64,000 nt of DNA from Trichomonas vaginalis G3 (GCF_026262505.1 NC_067207.1:24272082-24336081), one strand, 5' to 3'; positions 50,521-62,166 are shown, numbered from the stretch's first letter. A program made the numbers and translations. Notes: a model not told the origin generated them from the sequence alone.

Positions 50521-51966
50521 TTATTTTACATTTATTAAAATAGTTAATATGTTAAATATCTCAATGTTATCTCTTTTTTTGATTCCATATATTTCAGTTG
50601 GAATACATGGATTAACTACAGGTCTTCCATAGAATGTCTTCTTTGTATATTCACAAACAACATAAATCCTTTTTGCAAATGGATATATTGTTTGTGAGAC
50701 TATTTTATTTGTATCGTTGATTCCTAAATAATAAATATAGAAATCACTTTTATAAAAGTTCATAATAATATTAGAATTTAAATTTATAGGGTATAAAATT
50801 GTCAAATTAATAGTTGGATCAAAAACATTTGGTGCAATTGTTATATTGGATTCAAATAAAATTATACTTGTAATATTTTTGTCATCGATAAATGCTTTTT
50901 CTTTAATAGATGTTACATTATTTAATTCTATATTTCCAGATAATTTTGTACAGTTATTAAATGCATATTCGCCAATAAAGGAAACATTCTTTATATGAAT
51001 ACTTTTCAAATTGAAACAGTTTCTAAATGCAAATCGATCTATTGTATTAATACTTTCGGTGTTTGCAAGACTTTCGATACCACAATAACAAAAGGAAAAC
51101 TCTCTAATTGAAACAAGTTTCCTGCAATCAAGAGTCCCTGTCATTTTATAACAATTTTGAAACGCACTTATTCCGATGGATTCCAAGATAATATTATCGA
51201 AATAACCTCTCATTTTATAGCAATTAGTAAATACATGATTTGAAATAAATGAAACCCTACCAATACTTACAAATTCATCTAAGTTCCGACATTCATAAAA
51301 TGCATCACTACTAATTGATTCTAATTTAGGAAAATTGATTGTTCCTGCCAATTTATGACAATGAGTGAATGCCATTGCTCCGATTTTTTTCACATTTGGA
51401 AGATATATTGTTCCATTTAGGCTGTAACACCAATAAAATGCAGTATTACCAATTGATTCTACTCTGGGAAAATATATTAATCCTGTCAATTTATTGCAGT
51501 TATAAAATGCACCATCTCCAATTGAATTTGCATTAGGAATATTTATTGTTCCATTTAAATTCCTACAACCGTCAAATATTCCTCCATTAATAGATTCTAA
51601 ATATGGAAGATTAATTGATCCTGTTAATAGAGTGCAATCTAAAAATGTACATGGGCCAATGAACCTCACACTCAGGATGTTGAGGGTTCCTATCAGATTT
51701 GAGCAATATTGAAACGCTCTTTCACCAATTTCGGTAATATTAGGTGGGAATATAATTTGGGTTAGATTTTTATGACTATCAAACAATCTGTCCGGAATTT
51801 TTTCAATTTTAATGAAATTAGATAAATTTGCAATATTAATACGATCTGGTAAATTTGTAATTCCAATAATTGTTTCATTAATTTCATCACTTTGTATTGA
51901 ACATATCTCAGTATCATATATGCCTGAAATACAATTATTTTTTACCTTTAACCTACATATTGACAA
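50521..51966 (-). pseudogene. BspA-like TpLRR protein lacking an ATG start
   Basis: The frame from 51966 reads (L)SICRLKVKNNCISGIYDTEI and aligns with the start of the relative at 37031 (MIICTLKVIDNEISG). The codon at the Met position is TTG, and the only ATG in frame lies far inside the repeats. A stop (TAA) is just upstream. The remaining ~470 residues are an intact TpLRR array (LPNVKKIGAMAFTHCHKLAG-type 23-residue units) with a Cys-containing C-terminal cap. It may be a pseudogene by start-codon loss, or the start may differ in an unusual way. It faces the GCN1-like gene tail-to-tail, 12 bases away. Confidence 0.65.
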
Positions 51967-52316
51967 TTTTAAGATTTAAAAAGAAAAAGGTTTTAATTAA
52001 CAATAAATCTCGCTGAGCATAGCCATTCATGCTGATATTCATTTTATATAGTTAAATATTAATATATATATATATAATCAGTCAATCAGGATTTCAAAGC
52101 ATTAATTCATCATTAAACATGCTTTAATATTATCAAACAATGATATTTGTTCTTGAGATGCGAATATATATAGGATATCTTCTGAAAACAAGTTTATATA
52201 TGAAGAATTGAAATTTGAACCTTATCAGAATAATTCAATTTTTTGAGATGGAATTCAAATTAAACAATATAAATTTTAAATACTAACAAAATAAAAATAT
52301 AAATAAAACAATCTAT
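51967..52316. other. Intergenic, nothing recognised
   Basis: AT-rich, with a short (TA)n run near 52060; no gene seen. Confidence 0.45.
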
Positions 52317-55300
52317 CTAAATAGGAGTTCCATTGACTGTGTACTGAGCAATTTTGTCGTTCTGTTTTGTAACACGAAGAACCATTTCGTGTCTCTTGAA
52401 AGACAAAATTTTTGCGTTTGGTTCTGGAATGACAGAAATAGTTCTTCCAGTAGACAAATTCCATACAATTACGAAATCTCTGAACGCCGTCGCGCAGCAG
52501 TTTATTCTGAATGAAATTGCAGAGTGTAGAGTTCCTGCTCTGTAGAAAGCACCGAGAGGCTGCATGTTCTGCAACAAAATTGTCATAACTCTGTTGTTGT
52601 AAGTTATTGCCAATGCATATCCATCACTTGAATAAGTGTGTAATTGTGGATTTGCTACCTTTAATTTGTAGATGTCATCAACAATGATTTCTTCCGTTTC
52701 TTGATTAACATCTATTTTACTTTTTTCGAGGCAGTTCAAGTCACTTGGTTCTTTAATAGAAGTCTTCAATTTGTTGAAGAAAACTTGTTTTGGAACACAT
52801 CCAGAAGTGTATCTCCAAGAAAAGTTTTCGTCATCATAAGAATTCGGATGGAAAGTGTTCATCAAAGCAAGAGATCTTTCTCCTCTTGAATCAACACCGA
52901 AAACTAAATCAAGCCATGAACAAATGTTGTTTGAAACACCTTCAAGATTAATTCGATTCCAGCGAACAAAATTTCTTGAATCTTCAATTTTTGGTGGGAA
53001 TTTGACTTCAACGAGTTTTCCATCGATTTTTATTTGGTTTTTATTGTCAAGGAGTTCGTAGAAACAATATATCTCTGGAAATGCTTCGTATATAGTCTTT
53101 GAAGTCACATTTAATTGGTTCTCGACATTAACAAAAATTCTTGACATCGCATCCCATTTTCCATTGAAGAAAAACTGGCTTTCTGAATAAGGAGGATATC
53201 TAAACAAACAACTAGAAATATACTGTGGATTCGACAAATTCTCTGCATGATGATATTTCTGAACTTCATAACGTGCTTGGAAAAGTGACTTAGATTTTTC
53301 AAATTCAGCACACAATTGAATAGGAATTTTCAAATCTCTGAAACTGATTCCATTCATATTCATTGATACTTTAGGAAATATCGGGTAACAAGACATGTCT
53401 GAATAAGATCTTTCTGCAGCAACATTTACGACATTCAGGAATTCTAGGACAGACATTTCGCCATTTGAAAATTTTTCCAAATAATTGGAAATGTCAAGTT
53501 TTACAGTTGGAATAAAACCGTTTTCTAAAAATTCTATGATGAAATTTCCGGAATTTCTTGAAAACACTTGGACACCTTTGTGGTAAGGTAAAATAAGAGA
53601 AAACTCTGGATCAACAATCAAACAAGGAAATCCACAAATAGTAGTAAAAGGTCCGAAACCTCCGTCAAAAATGATTTTTTCCATTTCAGAATATTCAAAA
53701 GAACTGTCGAGAAAAGCAACAACGTTTTCATCGAATCTCGTGTTCAGAAGAATGTAATAGAGCTTGGAATCACTAAATATAATAGAGTTAATGTGTGCAA
53801 ATGCATAAGTAAAGACACAATTCGTGCAAGAATTGAATTTGTAGATGTTTTGTAAAATTTTAATTTCATTGTCACTGTAACTTATTGAATACTTGTTTTC
53901 CAGTCTGTAAATATATTTAGGTTCTGAATCTTTGAACTTATATATCTTTGATATTTCATTCTTGTCACTTTTTGTAATCATGTCACTTTTCGTATATTTG
54001 TCACTTTTTAGTTTTTGATTTTCAGAATTTTCCAAATTTTCTGGTTTAGAAATCTTAGAATCAGAAAATTTGGTATTTTTCGGATTTTGATTTTCAAAAT
54101 TTTCGGAATTAATATTTTCAGGATTTGAATATTTGGAAGTTTCTGATTTTTGGGAATTTGGATTTTCCGAAATTTCAGTTTTAGAATTTTCAGGAATTAA
54201 AGATTTTGAATTTTCTTGATTTTCATTTTCTGGATTTTCTGTTTTAGAAATTTCTGATTTTTCATTTTTGACATTTTCTGACACGTAAACTTCAGAATTT
54301 TTAGATTTTTCATTGCTAAACTGCAAATCTATTTCTGATGGAATCAAAACAATAGGAGTCATAGAAATTCCGTGGAAAGGAGATATTCTGAATGATTTTG
54401 TTTTACTGACGAAATCCTCGTAATTCATATTCTGAGACAATGAAATTTGTTTTGTCATCATCACGACTGAATCAAGCATTTCTTTCCTTCTTATGTGTTC
54501 ATCAATTTTTTGGAACAAAAAATCTTTTGATTTCTTGTGAATCATGAAATTTCTTTCGAAAAATATGAACAAAACAGCTTTCGTCTGCAAAAAGTTATCT
54601 TCTGTCAAAGTGAACATGTTCTTCTCTATGAATTCTTCGTATTTCTCTTTGTTCTGGTTGAAAACAGAGTCAAATTCAACGAAAGAATTCGATTTCGTGT
54701 CTAGTTCAGAAACTTTTTCGAAAGAAAACATGTCTTGGAAGAAATTCAGCTGCATCTTTAAGCAAACTCTCTTAACATTCTCATAGAACTCATTAATAAA
54801 AGGTAGTTCAAGAGGAATTCCACATTTCACAATTCGTGATAAAACAAAAAGTGACCATTTCAATTTTGTCACATCTTTGACGACAAAAATTTTTGTAATT
54901 ATCTCCAAGAACTGTTCAATTATTTCAGGAGATATGTCATTGAGAGTCAACAGGAACCAATGAATGAAATTCTGGTTACTTTCCGCTTCTTTTTTGATGA
55001 TAGGAAGAGAAGAACTATAAATGTTGTCTCCTGAATAAACTTCCGGTCTTTTCAACGTCAAATATATCAAAGATCGACATAAAACACGTGAAAACGTGCT
55101 GTTTATGCGTTTGTTGTGGAAGTTAAACAACAAATTCTGTATAACATACGAAACAATACTCGGATGTCCAAATTGACAGATAACAAGTATCATTTGTTCA
55201 GGGTTACTGCATTTTAACACGATGTTTGTTATCAAATTGGTCAGTTTCGATGTTTTATCATGGTTAAAACGCATTTTTTCTTTGATTATATTCAAATTCG

Positions 55301-56516
55301 TCTTGGAAATGAAAGTTTTGAATGTTTTCTCCATGATATTGGCTATTTCTTTGTCCATTCCTTCGATAATTGGCAGCAAACTTGTGTCTGTGTTCTCTTT
55401 TGACAAAATTAAATCTAAAAAATAGGGAACAAACTTGGATTGCATGTAGATATCGGGTAGCTCTAGTAATAATGGTGTAACATTTTGTAATATAATGTCA
55501 AAGAAGGTGGTTATCGTATCAGAAAAATAAAATGGAATTAGCATCTCGAGAATTAGGGTTAAATAGGCTGGTTTGAGGACAGATAGTTTGACATTTGATC
55601 TGTCGAATGAAAAGTACTGCCCGGTAACTAATCTGATCACTACTTCCCAAATTATCGCATCGGCTGAGTAATTTCGGAATCCTTTTGCAAGAACGCTCAA
55701 CATTTTGAATGGCTGTGGGTCATCGTATAATCTCTCTATAAGATTGTAAGCGAAAAGCTTGGAACAAAGCGGATCTGCGTAATAACAAAACTGAAGTAAA
55801 GTTTTGACTGATAAACTTGGTATGGAATTCTTAGCATCGAATACTATTTTGAGTAATGAATATTTGTCTTCAATTACGTTTTGAGTTTCGAAAATTTTTT
55901 CAATAATTTCTTCCGAATTTTGGCGAAAATCAAAGGAATTTGACACAACAATGGCATTTACGATATCTTTAAAGACTTGTAAATTGTTATATGACTGAAC
56001 AAATATGTGTATTATGATCAATAACTCGTGATTATAAGATTCATCAAAAGTTAAAGCAAGTAGTAGCATTTTGATGATACCATTCGTATATAAACTATCT
56101 ATATCTATTTCTTTGATGTGCTTTGTGATCCATTCTTGTAGTTTTACTAATGTAAATTTTATTATTTCGCTGTTCAGTGACCAATAGTCCATATTTGAAA
56201 ATAATACCGTAATGAACTGTGTTATGCATATGCTCTGCCTTGAATTTTCTATTAAATCAAGGACCGATGGAAAACTCTTTTTAATTCGTTCAGAATCGTA
56301 TTTCAGAAAGCAATATATTATTGTGTATATCAAATTTTCTGTTTTTACTGCTGGATTTATAAAAAATTGAGAGAATAGTTCGATGGATGGTTTATTTTCT
56401 TGTTCGAAAAGAATCATTAAGTAATTTAAGTTGTGCTGATCGCTCAGCAACAGTAAATTATCATATGATTTTGCAATATCGAATATTATTGTTGAAGGAC
56501 AATGATACGATTGCAT
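52317..56516 (-). CDS. BEACH domain protein
   Basis: A 1399-residue protein. Residues 1-730 are helical ARM-like. Residues ~740-865 are a low-complexity Asn/Glu/Ser/Lys stretch (SENVKNEKSEISKTENPENE and similar). A degenerate PH-like part follows, then the BEACH domain about 1010-1235: RSYSDMSCYPIFPKV, RDLKIPIQ, YHHAENLSNPQYISSCLFRY, FPEIYCFYELL and SNNICSWLDLVFGVDSRGE. C-terminal WD-like blades end the protein (HSAISFRINCCATAFRDFVIVWN). BEACH proteins act in lysosome size control, secretion and autophagy; trichomonads encode several. Which subfamily this is cannot be told. Confidence 0.85.
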   Translation of the reverse strand: MQSYHCPSTIIFDIAKSYDNLLLLSDQHNLNYLMILFEQENKPSIELFSQFFINPAVKTENLIYTIIYCFLKYDSERIKKSFPSVLDLIENSRQSICITQFITVLFSNMDYWSLNSEIIKFTLVKLQEWITKHIKEIDIDSLYTNGIIKMLLLALTFDESYNHELLIIIHIFVQSYNNLQVFKDIVNAIVVSNSFDFRQNSEEIIEKIFETQNVIEDKYSLLKIVFDAKNSIPSLSVKTLLQFCYYADPLCSKLFAYNLIERLYDDPQPFKMLSVLAKGFRNYSADAIIWEVVIRLVTGQYFSFDRSNVKLSVLKPAYLTLILEMLIPFYFSDTITTFFDIILQNVTPLLLELPDIYMQSKFVPYFLDLILSKENTDTSLLPIIEGMDKEIANIMEKTFKTFISKTNLNIIKEKMRFNHDKTSKLTNLITNIVLKCSNPEQMILVICQFGHPSIVSYVIQNLLFNFHNKRINSTFSRVLCRSLIYLTLKRPEVYSGDNIYSSSLPIIKKEAESNQNFIHWFLLTLNDISPEIIEQFLEIITKIFVVKDVTKLKWSLFVLSRIVKCGIPLELPFINEFYENVKRVCLKMQLNFFQDMFSFEKVSELDTKSNSFVEFDSVFNQNKEKYEEFIEKNMFTLTEDNFLQTKAVLFIFFERNFMIHKKSKDFLFQKIDEHIRRKEMLDSVVMMTKQISLSQNMNYEDFVSKTKSFRISPFHGISMTPIVLIPSEIDLQFSNEKSKNSEVYVSENVKNEKSEISKTENPENENQENSKSLIPENSKTEISENPNSQKSETSKYSNPENINSENFENQNPKNTKFSDSKISKPENLENSENQKLKSDKYTKSDMITKSDKNEISKIYKFKDSEPKYIYRLENKYSISYSDNEIKILQNIYKFNSCTNCVFTYAFAHINSIIFSDSKLYYILLNTRFDENVVAFLDSSFEYSEMEKIIFDGGFGPFTTICGFPCLIVDPEFSLILPYHKGVQVFSRNSGNFIIEFLENGFIPTVKLDISNYLEKFSNGEMSVLEFLNVVNVAAERSYSDMSCYPIFPKVSMNMNGISFRDLKIPIQLCAEFEKSKSLFQARYEVQKYHHAENLSNPQYISSCLFRYPPYSESQFFFNGKWDAMSRIFVNVENQLNVTSKTIYEAFPEIYCFYELLDNKNQIKIDGKLVEVKFPPKIEDSRNFVRWNRINLEGVSNNICSWLDLVFGVDSRGERSLALMNTFHPNSYDDENFSWRYTSGCVPKQVFFNKLKTSIKEPSDLNCLEKSKIDVNQETEEIIVDDIYKLKVANPQLHTYSSDGYALAITYNNRVMTILLQNMQPLGAFYRAGTLHSAISFRINCCATAFRDFVIVWNLSTGRTISVIPEPNAKILSFKRHEMVLRVTKQNDKIAQYTVNGTPI

Positions 56517-57013
56517 GTTTTTTGATTTTGCAAAATCTTACTCGAAAAGTGACGATTTTGACGCCAAAACTAATTCATTTTCTTTATATCTAAAAACACA
56601 CAAAATTTAAAAGTTTTTCCCTTCAAAAAAATTTCTGATCACAATTCAAAATAATTTTTTTCGACTATTTCAGATCAAAGAGAAATCTTTACACTGTAAA
56701 ATTATCAAAAACAACAATTATACAAGCAATATGATGATTTTCATTAAGAGATATTAACTATATTCATTCTGTTCATGAAATTTAGATGTGAATTTAAGCA
56801 TCATTATAAATTTGGAGGCCGCCAGTTATATGGCATGCAAATATTTAAATTTTTAATACATACATTATGTTCTTTACTAGTAAATTTGGCAAAATTAAAG
56901 TAATTTCTTATATAATTTTGACTTAAAAAGGATATGAAAGTTAAAATTACATATACATAACATTTATAACAGAAAGATATTATAAACATGAGTAAAATAA
57001 AATACAAAACAAA
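56517..57013. other. Intergenic, nothing recognised
   Basis: AT-rich spacer with the BEACH gene promoter side on the left. No repeat or gene seen. Confidence 0.45.
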
Positions 57014-58120
57014 TCAAAACAATTTTGCTTTTGATCTAAGGTTAAATTGAGAATTAGATCTCAATCTTGGTAATCCGATTGTCAGTGCTCCTCCTTTCAT
57101 TTCATATTTCTTAGAAGTGATTGAAAAAGGAGCAGTTAACTGTTCTCCCTGAAAAACAGTGTCTCTGTCAACGTGGTAGAATGAAATCTTCTCTCTTATC
57201 AACTGTTGACGTGGTGGTAATGAGAAAAACTTCATTTCTAAGAGCTGATTCAAAAATAATAATCCGCATCTGTTATCCATCGCATCTGCATAGTTCGAAC
57301 ACGAGAAAACTGTATAAACTAAGCCATCAATTGCCTTCTGAACACCATTTTGAACGCATTGGTGTCCTCTAAGCACAGAAGTCAATTTATTCTTATTTAA
57401 GTAATCTTCAACGAGATTATATCCGTATGAAATACCTAAACCTCTCGTACTGCGTGCGAAAGTCTTAGTTTCGGTTGTGGGATCGCTCCACATCAAGTCT
57501 GCAATTAATTCATCTTCACAGGTTTTGATGGGCCTGATTATCTTTTCTATCTGAGAAATCCCATTCAATCCTGATGACAAACCACCGTGAACACAGAAAA
57601 TCTTGTTCTGAACAATGGCTGCTATAGGTAACCATTCGAAAGCTTTATTTATCTGATCGTACAGGTATTTACCGTTTTCTAATATTGACATTTCATCGAA
57701 GAAGCTATAGACGCTGTTTGTATCTGCAAATTTGTGATTTCCGCGTAAAAGAATTACATCATTTGGGAATTGGCATTGTAAAGCAAATAATAGCATAACA
57801 ACTTCATATGAGAATTGTCCTCTGTCAACATAATCGCCAAGAAAAACGTATCTTGAATATGGTGGCAATTTAGCCATCGAAAGAATTTGAATCAAATCAT
57901 ATAGATTTCCGTGAATATCGCCAACAACATAACATGGCGCATCTATTCTTACGAGAGATGGTTTATTTTGAAGGACTGTAATTGTTTCTTTTACCAAAGA
58001 TTCAGCTAATTCTGCACTTATTAAAGGTACTGGTACTTTATATCCAATTACATCGACTTTTTCTTCGGAATAACTTGAAATTAATTGCATAAAAGACCTA
58101 AGAACGCGTTGAGAAGTCAT
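57014..58120 (-). CDS. PP1-like Ser/Thr protein phosphatase
   Basis: A 368-residue protein with the PPP motifs in order: GDIHGN, GDYVDRG, RGNHK, CVHGGLS, LMWSDP, RGLGISYG, RGHQCVQNG and FSCSNY. The metal and catalytic residues (GDIHG Asp/His, GDYVDRG Asp, GNH Asn/His) are present. Two positions are unusual: the highly conserved RGNHE reads RGNHK, and SAPNYC reads SCSNYA. This may change substrate or inhibitor binding. It dephosphorylates Ser/Thr residues. A basic Ser-rich tail ends the protein (RSNSQFNLRSKAKLF). Confidence 0.9.
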   Translation of the reverse strand: MTSQRVLRSFMQLISSYSEEKVDVIGYKVPVPLISAELAESLVKETITVLQNKPSLVRIDAPCYVVGDIHGNLYDLIQILSMAKLPPYSRYVFLGDYVDRGQFSYEVVMLLFALQCQFPNDVILLRGNHKFADTNSVYSFFDEMSILENGKYLYDQINKAFEWLPIAAIVQNKIFCVHGGLSSGLNGISQIEKIIRPIKTCEDELIADLMWSDPTTETKTFARSTRGLGISYGYNLVEDYLNKNKLTSVLRGHQCVQNGVQKAIDGLVYTVFSCSNYADAMDNRCGLLFLNQLLEMKFFSLPPRQQLIREKISFYHVDRDTVFQGEQLTAPFSITSKKYEMKGGALTIGLPRLRSNSQFNLRSKAKLF

Positions 58121-59522
58121 ACAATAAAAAAATTGCTATGACGATAAATTTTTCTATGTGATTATCTCAAACCAAATTGAAAGAATATTCAAAAGTTTTA
58201 CATTCCAAAATCTGAAAATACTCTTGTGTGAACAGTTTTCAAGAATATCAATAAGATTTTTGATTTGATATCAAATATTCAAATTTTATATTTTGAAAGG
58301 ATAGCACATTTTTGATAAGGATTGAATAATTTACATACGGCAATATTATATTTAAATACTCTTCACACTCATAATATCAACATTTTTCCTCAAAATTATT
58401 TGCAATTGTCAATCTTCTCAAAACTGCTATGGGATTTATCTGTGAGGGATCAAAAAGAAGTGTTAGTGTAGGTGATTTAAATATAATCATATTAAGGACT
58501 TTTGAAACTGTTAATTCAATTTTTCCTCAAATAGGTCCCTTGAAATAATGTAATATTATAGCAGCATATATAATTATAATTCTAGATTTATTCAAATTTT
58601 AAAATTTTATTATGCTCACGTTCTTTTTTTCATATGCGATGATCTTATCGGAACGGCGGGGATCAAAATAGGAGTACAAAATTGTATTTCTATTTAAGGA
58701 TCTGCTCTTTAAACTACTCACTATGTGATGCAATGAGATATCCCGTATACTCATATTGGATCAATAGATTAATTCGATAATTTCATGAGTACCTAAAAAA
58801 ATTAATTTTGAACAAAAATAATTTAATTTTTCCGATGTATTAAAATTTATTATATGATATGGTCTTTCCTGTTAACAATCTTTCTGTGGTTTATAAAATT
58901 TTAAGACTCAAAGCTTTTAGAGTAGGCGCAAAGTGTCATGTCTATAGGGAAAATGACTCAATGCAAAATGTGATCAGACTATATCAACGCTAATTGAATT
59001 TTTAATATAAATTAAATGCAAATTTTCATTTAATGATGAATTTTAAATAATCTGTATGTTTAATAACTTATGAGAGAACTTGTGATATCAATTATTTTTA
59101 ATATAAAATATAAATGATAGAAAACACATTAATTACAATATCCATTCTTATATGCAAGCATCCTAATAGTATATGAATTGATTATCAGCATATGAGTCAC
59201 ATTTTAATGTGTAATCATATAGAAACAAAATATTTTGGATTAATTTCAAGCACAATCGACCATTTTTAGTGCAAATATATATAAATGCAGCTTCTAAATA
59301 GCTTTCCAGAAAGTTGGAGTTTAAATCAATGATTTGCAATTTCAAATTCTTATTCTTCTAAATTTGAAGATGTATACCTGGTGATAATAGATCGACTCAT
59401 GATAAATATATCGATGAGCTGATTTATTTTATAAATCTAATTTTGAAGCGATAAATGTTATAAAATAGTCGGTAAGATTGAAAAAATAAAAAGTGTCAAG
59501 ATACGTTACCTCACTTTTTCTC
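58121..59522. other. 1.4 kb AT-rich spacer, Initiator at right end
   Basis: No gene or repeat recognised, except the Initiator for the next gene at 59510-59522. Confidence 0.5.
59510..59522 (+). promoter_or_regulatory. Initiator TCACTTTTTCTC (DM10 gene)
   Basis: CTCACTTTTTCTC lies directly before the ATG at 59523 and matches the trichomonad Initiator TCAYTWYTCATTA closely. It also rules against an upstream GTG start. Confidence 0.65.
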
Positions 59523-60098
59523 ATGGATGACGAAAAGACCCAAGTCCTTAACTTCAAGGCCAAGATGCTTTCTGACTATCCAGAAGACCGCCGCCGCCAG
59601 TTTATGATCTCTTATTACCTTTGCGATAAGACAATGGCTATCTTCGAAGCTAACGTACCAAACTCAGGTTTCCGTGCAGGCAAATTCCTTCAGCGCACAC
59701 GTGTACGCAATCCAGAAACAAAGAAATTCTTTGAACCAGAGGCATTCTATGTCGGTGCTAAGATTCAAGCATCAGGTCGTGTATTCGAGTTACTCGATGC
59801 TGCTCCACACACATTCTGCTTAATGGAAGCTAACTCAGATCAATTCCCAGATGCTGATATCTCATCAGTTGTTAACAAACTTTCTCAGGTCTGCATGGGC
59901 CAAACAAAGAACCTCCGCCCACTTTTCGAGAACTACGATAAGGCTAAGACAGGTATTGTTGAAAAGTCTGAGGCTGAACAGGTCCTTTCATCATTCCAGC
60001 CAGAACTTTCAAGACATAGTATCGTTACTATCCTCCGCGCTTTCGAAGAGAAGGGCCGCTTCAACTATGACCCACTCCTTAAGTACATCAAGCAATAA
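59523..60098 (+). CDS. DM10 plus EF-hand-like axonemal protein (EFHC1/Rib72-like, short)
   Basis: A 191-residue protein. Residues ~20-95 match the DM10 domain of EFHC1/Rib72: MISYYLCDKTMAIFEANVPN, GFRAGKFLQRTRVRNPETK, AFYVGAKIQASGRVFELLDA and HTFCLME. An EF-hand-like part follows (LFENYDKAKTGIVEKSEAEQ). Full EFHC proteins have three DM10 domains and sit inside flagellar doublet microtubules; this one has a single DM10 and the C-terminal EF region, so it is a short paralogue. Codon use is notably richer in C/G third positions (CGC, CTC) than in neighbours, as expected for a highly expressed axonemal gene. Confidence 0.85.
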   Translation: MDDEKTQVLNFKAKMLSDYPEDRRRQFMISYYLCDKTMAIFEANVPNSGFRAGKFLQRTRVRNPETKKFFEPEAFYVGAKIQASGRVFELLDAAPHTFCLMEANSDQFPDADISSVVNKLSQVCMGQTKNLRPLFENYDKAKTGIVEKSEAEQVLSSFQPELSRHSIVTILRAFEEKGRFNYDPLLKYIKQ

Positions 60099-61256
60099 AT
60101 CTGATTAAACACCGTTTTTTATTTTTTTAAGACTTAAATTATTTAATAACGTTTTTTATCAAACGGCAATTTATAGTTATTTGTGTATAAATCTTCATTA
60201 TATCAACAAAAATAATTAGCCATTTACTTGTTTTCTGTCAAAAACAATTTAACTGTAATTCTATATCTAGATTTCATTATGAATAGTTCTATAAATCATG
60301 AATTTTCTGTTTCAATAAGTGCACTTTATTATAGTTGTTCTAATTCAAGGCTTTAATATTAAAAGATATATCCAGAATTATTTTGAGCTAATAAGTGCAA
60401 TTTAATTGTCGATATGATTACTTCAAGAGATAAAGCAGTAGAATGCCTGGTTTCATATGGTGGCTTTGGTTTACTGATGCATTAATAATAGATATTAAAA
60501 TTGCGATGAGAACATTTTTCAATAGTTCAGATATCACAGGAATTCCTATCTTGCATGATCCAGGAATCAATGCAAGAAATATATAGGATAAGAGAGCACA
60601 AAGTGAAACATCTCATAACTCAATTCTAACGATAGTATGAATATGCGAATATTGCTCAATGATAAGCACCATGCACTCGGCATTCTTTTAAAACAGCTTG
60701 TAAAGAATGGACAAATCCTAAAAGAATGTTTAAAAGATGCTTAAAGAAATTGGTGAAGATATTATAATGTTTAACTTGCATTCAAATGATTTTGTATGGT
60801 GTGTTGAACTTAAATATTAATAGGTCTGGCAAATTTGTGATAATAATTTAGGCAAACTTGCTGCTTATCTTGAAAACTCATACTGGAACTGAAATTTCAC
60901 TGAAAAATATTCAGAATCATAAAATGCAAGTCAATTTTTAAGGTAACGGCAAAATGAAACAAAACATACATGTATGTGAAAATTGGTAAATCCAAAAGAG
61001 GCATAATGGTTCCATGCCTAAAAAAGAAAGTTGTTATCAGGGAACTAGCTGCTCAAGCTCAAAAGATGAAGTTAACGAGAAGAATTAATTGATAGTGAAA
61101 GGCAATTGATAGATTGAGAAAAAAAAATTATAAACGAAACTTTAATAATTAACTAAAGATAGTTGTTCACAGCTATGCAATAGGATGGAAATATTCATGC
61201 AAGTAAATCTTATTTCTATAGCTCTTCAATTTGCCACCAGTGTTAGTAATCTGACC
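60099..61256. other. Spacer with possible eroded coding relic
   Basis: No intact frame. The stretch about 60430-61090 is less AT-biased and has codon-like texture with scattered stops in every frame. It may be a long-dead gene or transposon, which I could not assign. Confidence 0.35.
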
Positions 61257-61384
61257 TTAAGGGTGCACTTACGCCCCTATGACATGGCATTCAATTTAGA
61301 TGTTTAAGGTTAATTTTCAATGATGCTTCACGCCGGTTGTCAAAAATTTGAATTAAAGTCAGATGGGCGTAAGTGCGGCCTTAA
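61257..61384. repeat. MITE-like element, 128 bp
   Basis: TTAAGGGTGCACTTACGCCC at the left end is inverted at the right end (GGGCGTAAGTGCGGCCTTAA) with one extra base pair's worth of change. The interior is related to 28020-28103 (TTTGAATTAAAGTCAGATGG). TTAA at both termini could be part of the ends or of a target duplication. No coding capacity. Confidence 0.75.
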
Positions 61385-61455
61385 TCTGCCGAAAGAAACT
61401 CCGACCAAAATTTTCGCGAAAAATGATTCTGATAAAAACTGGAATTCATAGAATA

Positions 61456-62166
61456 CTATTGTGTTTTTAATTTCTGATAACCGGTAGTAGGTTTGTTTGA
61501 ATTCACAAATGGGATCCAATTAAGTATTCTATTAAGGAATGAAGGTTGATTGGATGACTGCTCTTTCTGCTGACTTTTTTGTTTTGTCTTGGGTGGGTTA
61601 AAAAAATAAATGATAAAACCCATAGGAAATATTGTTTTTGACTTTGGGTATACGCTATACATTTTGAATATTAAGCTTTTCAAGTCGCTATCAAGGAAAA
61701 AGAAGAATAATCTTTCACCATATTTACCAGTTTCATTGCCTTGGCAGCTAAATAAATCATAATTATATTTCTTATCATTTTCTTCAGTGTATTTTCTTAC
61801 AACTGATTTGCCAATTGTAATATTTGAAAAATCTGTAATTTGATTTCCTGAGAAAATATCCAAGACCTCGATAAAATTCTTAACATTACCAACAGTGAGC
61901 AATGTTACAATTTCGCCACAAATTCTTTCTTGATATATTGCTGAAACAATTATTGCGTTTGGTCTTCCATTAAATGACAGATTGATGATTAAATGATTTT
62001 TTATTTCAGCGTGGAAATCTGATTCGCCAAAATTTGCAATATTATTATCCTTGAAATAATCCAAGAGGAATGTGTTAAAATTTCTATTTCTAATCTGAAG
62101 ACAGTCTTCTGGTAAGTTTCTTTCTTGACATGTTTTGTCATAAAATTCATCGATAAAGCTTGTCAT
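61456..62166 (-). CDS. Unknown protein (236 aa)
   Basis: From the ATG at 62166 (MTSFIDEFYDKTCQE). Mixed alpha/beta text with no recognised domain (NHLIINLSFNGRPNAIIVSA, ERICGEIVTLLTVGNVKNFI, GERLFFFFLDSDLKSLIFKM). The C-terminal part is Lys/Gln-rich (KTKQKSQQKEQSSNQP) followed by FLNRILNWIPFV. A TCAATATT-type Initiator lies upstream. The frame is uninterrupted and composition is protein-like, so the gene looks real, but I cannot assign a function. Confidence 0.6.
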   Translation of the reverse strand: MTSFIDEFYDKTCQERNLPEDCLQIRNRNFNTFLLDYFKDNNIANFGESDFHAEIKNHLIINLSFNGRPNAIIVSAIYQERICGEIVTLLTVGNVKNFIEVLDIFSGNQITDFSNITIGKSVVRKYTEENDKKYNYDLFSCQGNETGKYGERLFFFFLDSDLKSLIFKMYSVYPKSKTIFPMGFIIYFFNPPKTKQKSQQKEQSSNQPSFLNRILNWIPFVNSNKPTTGYQKLKTQ

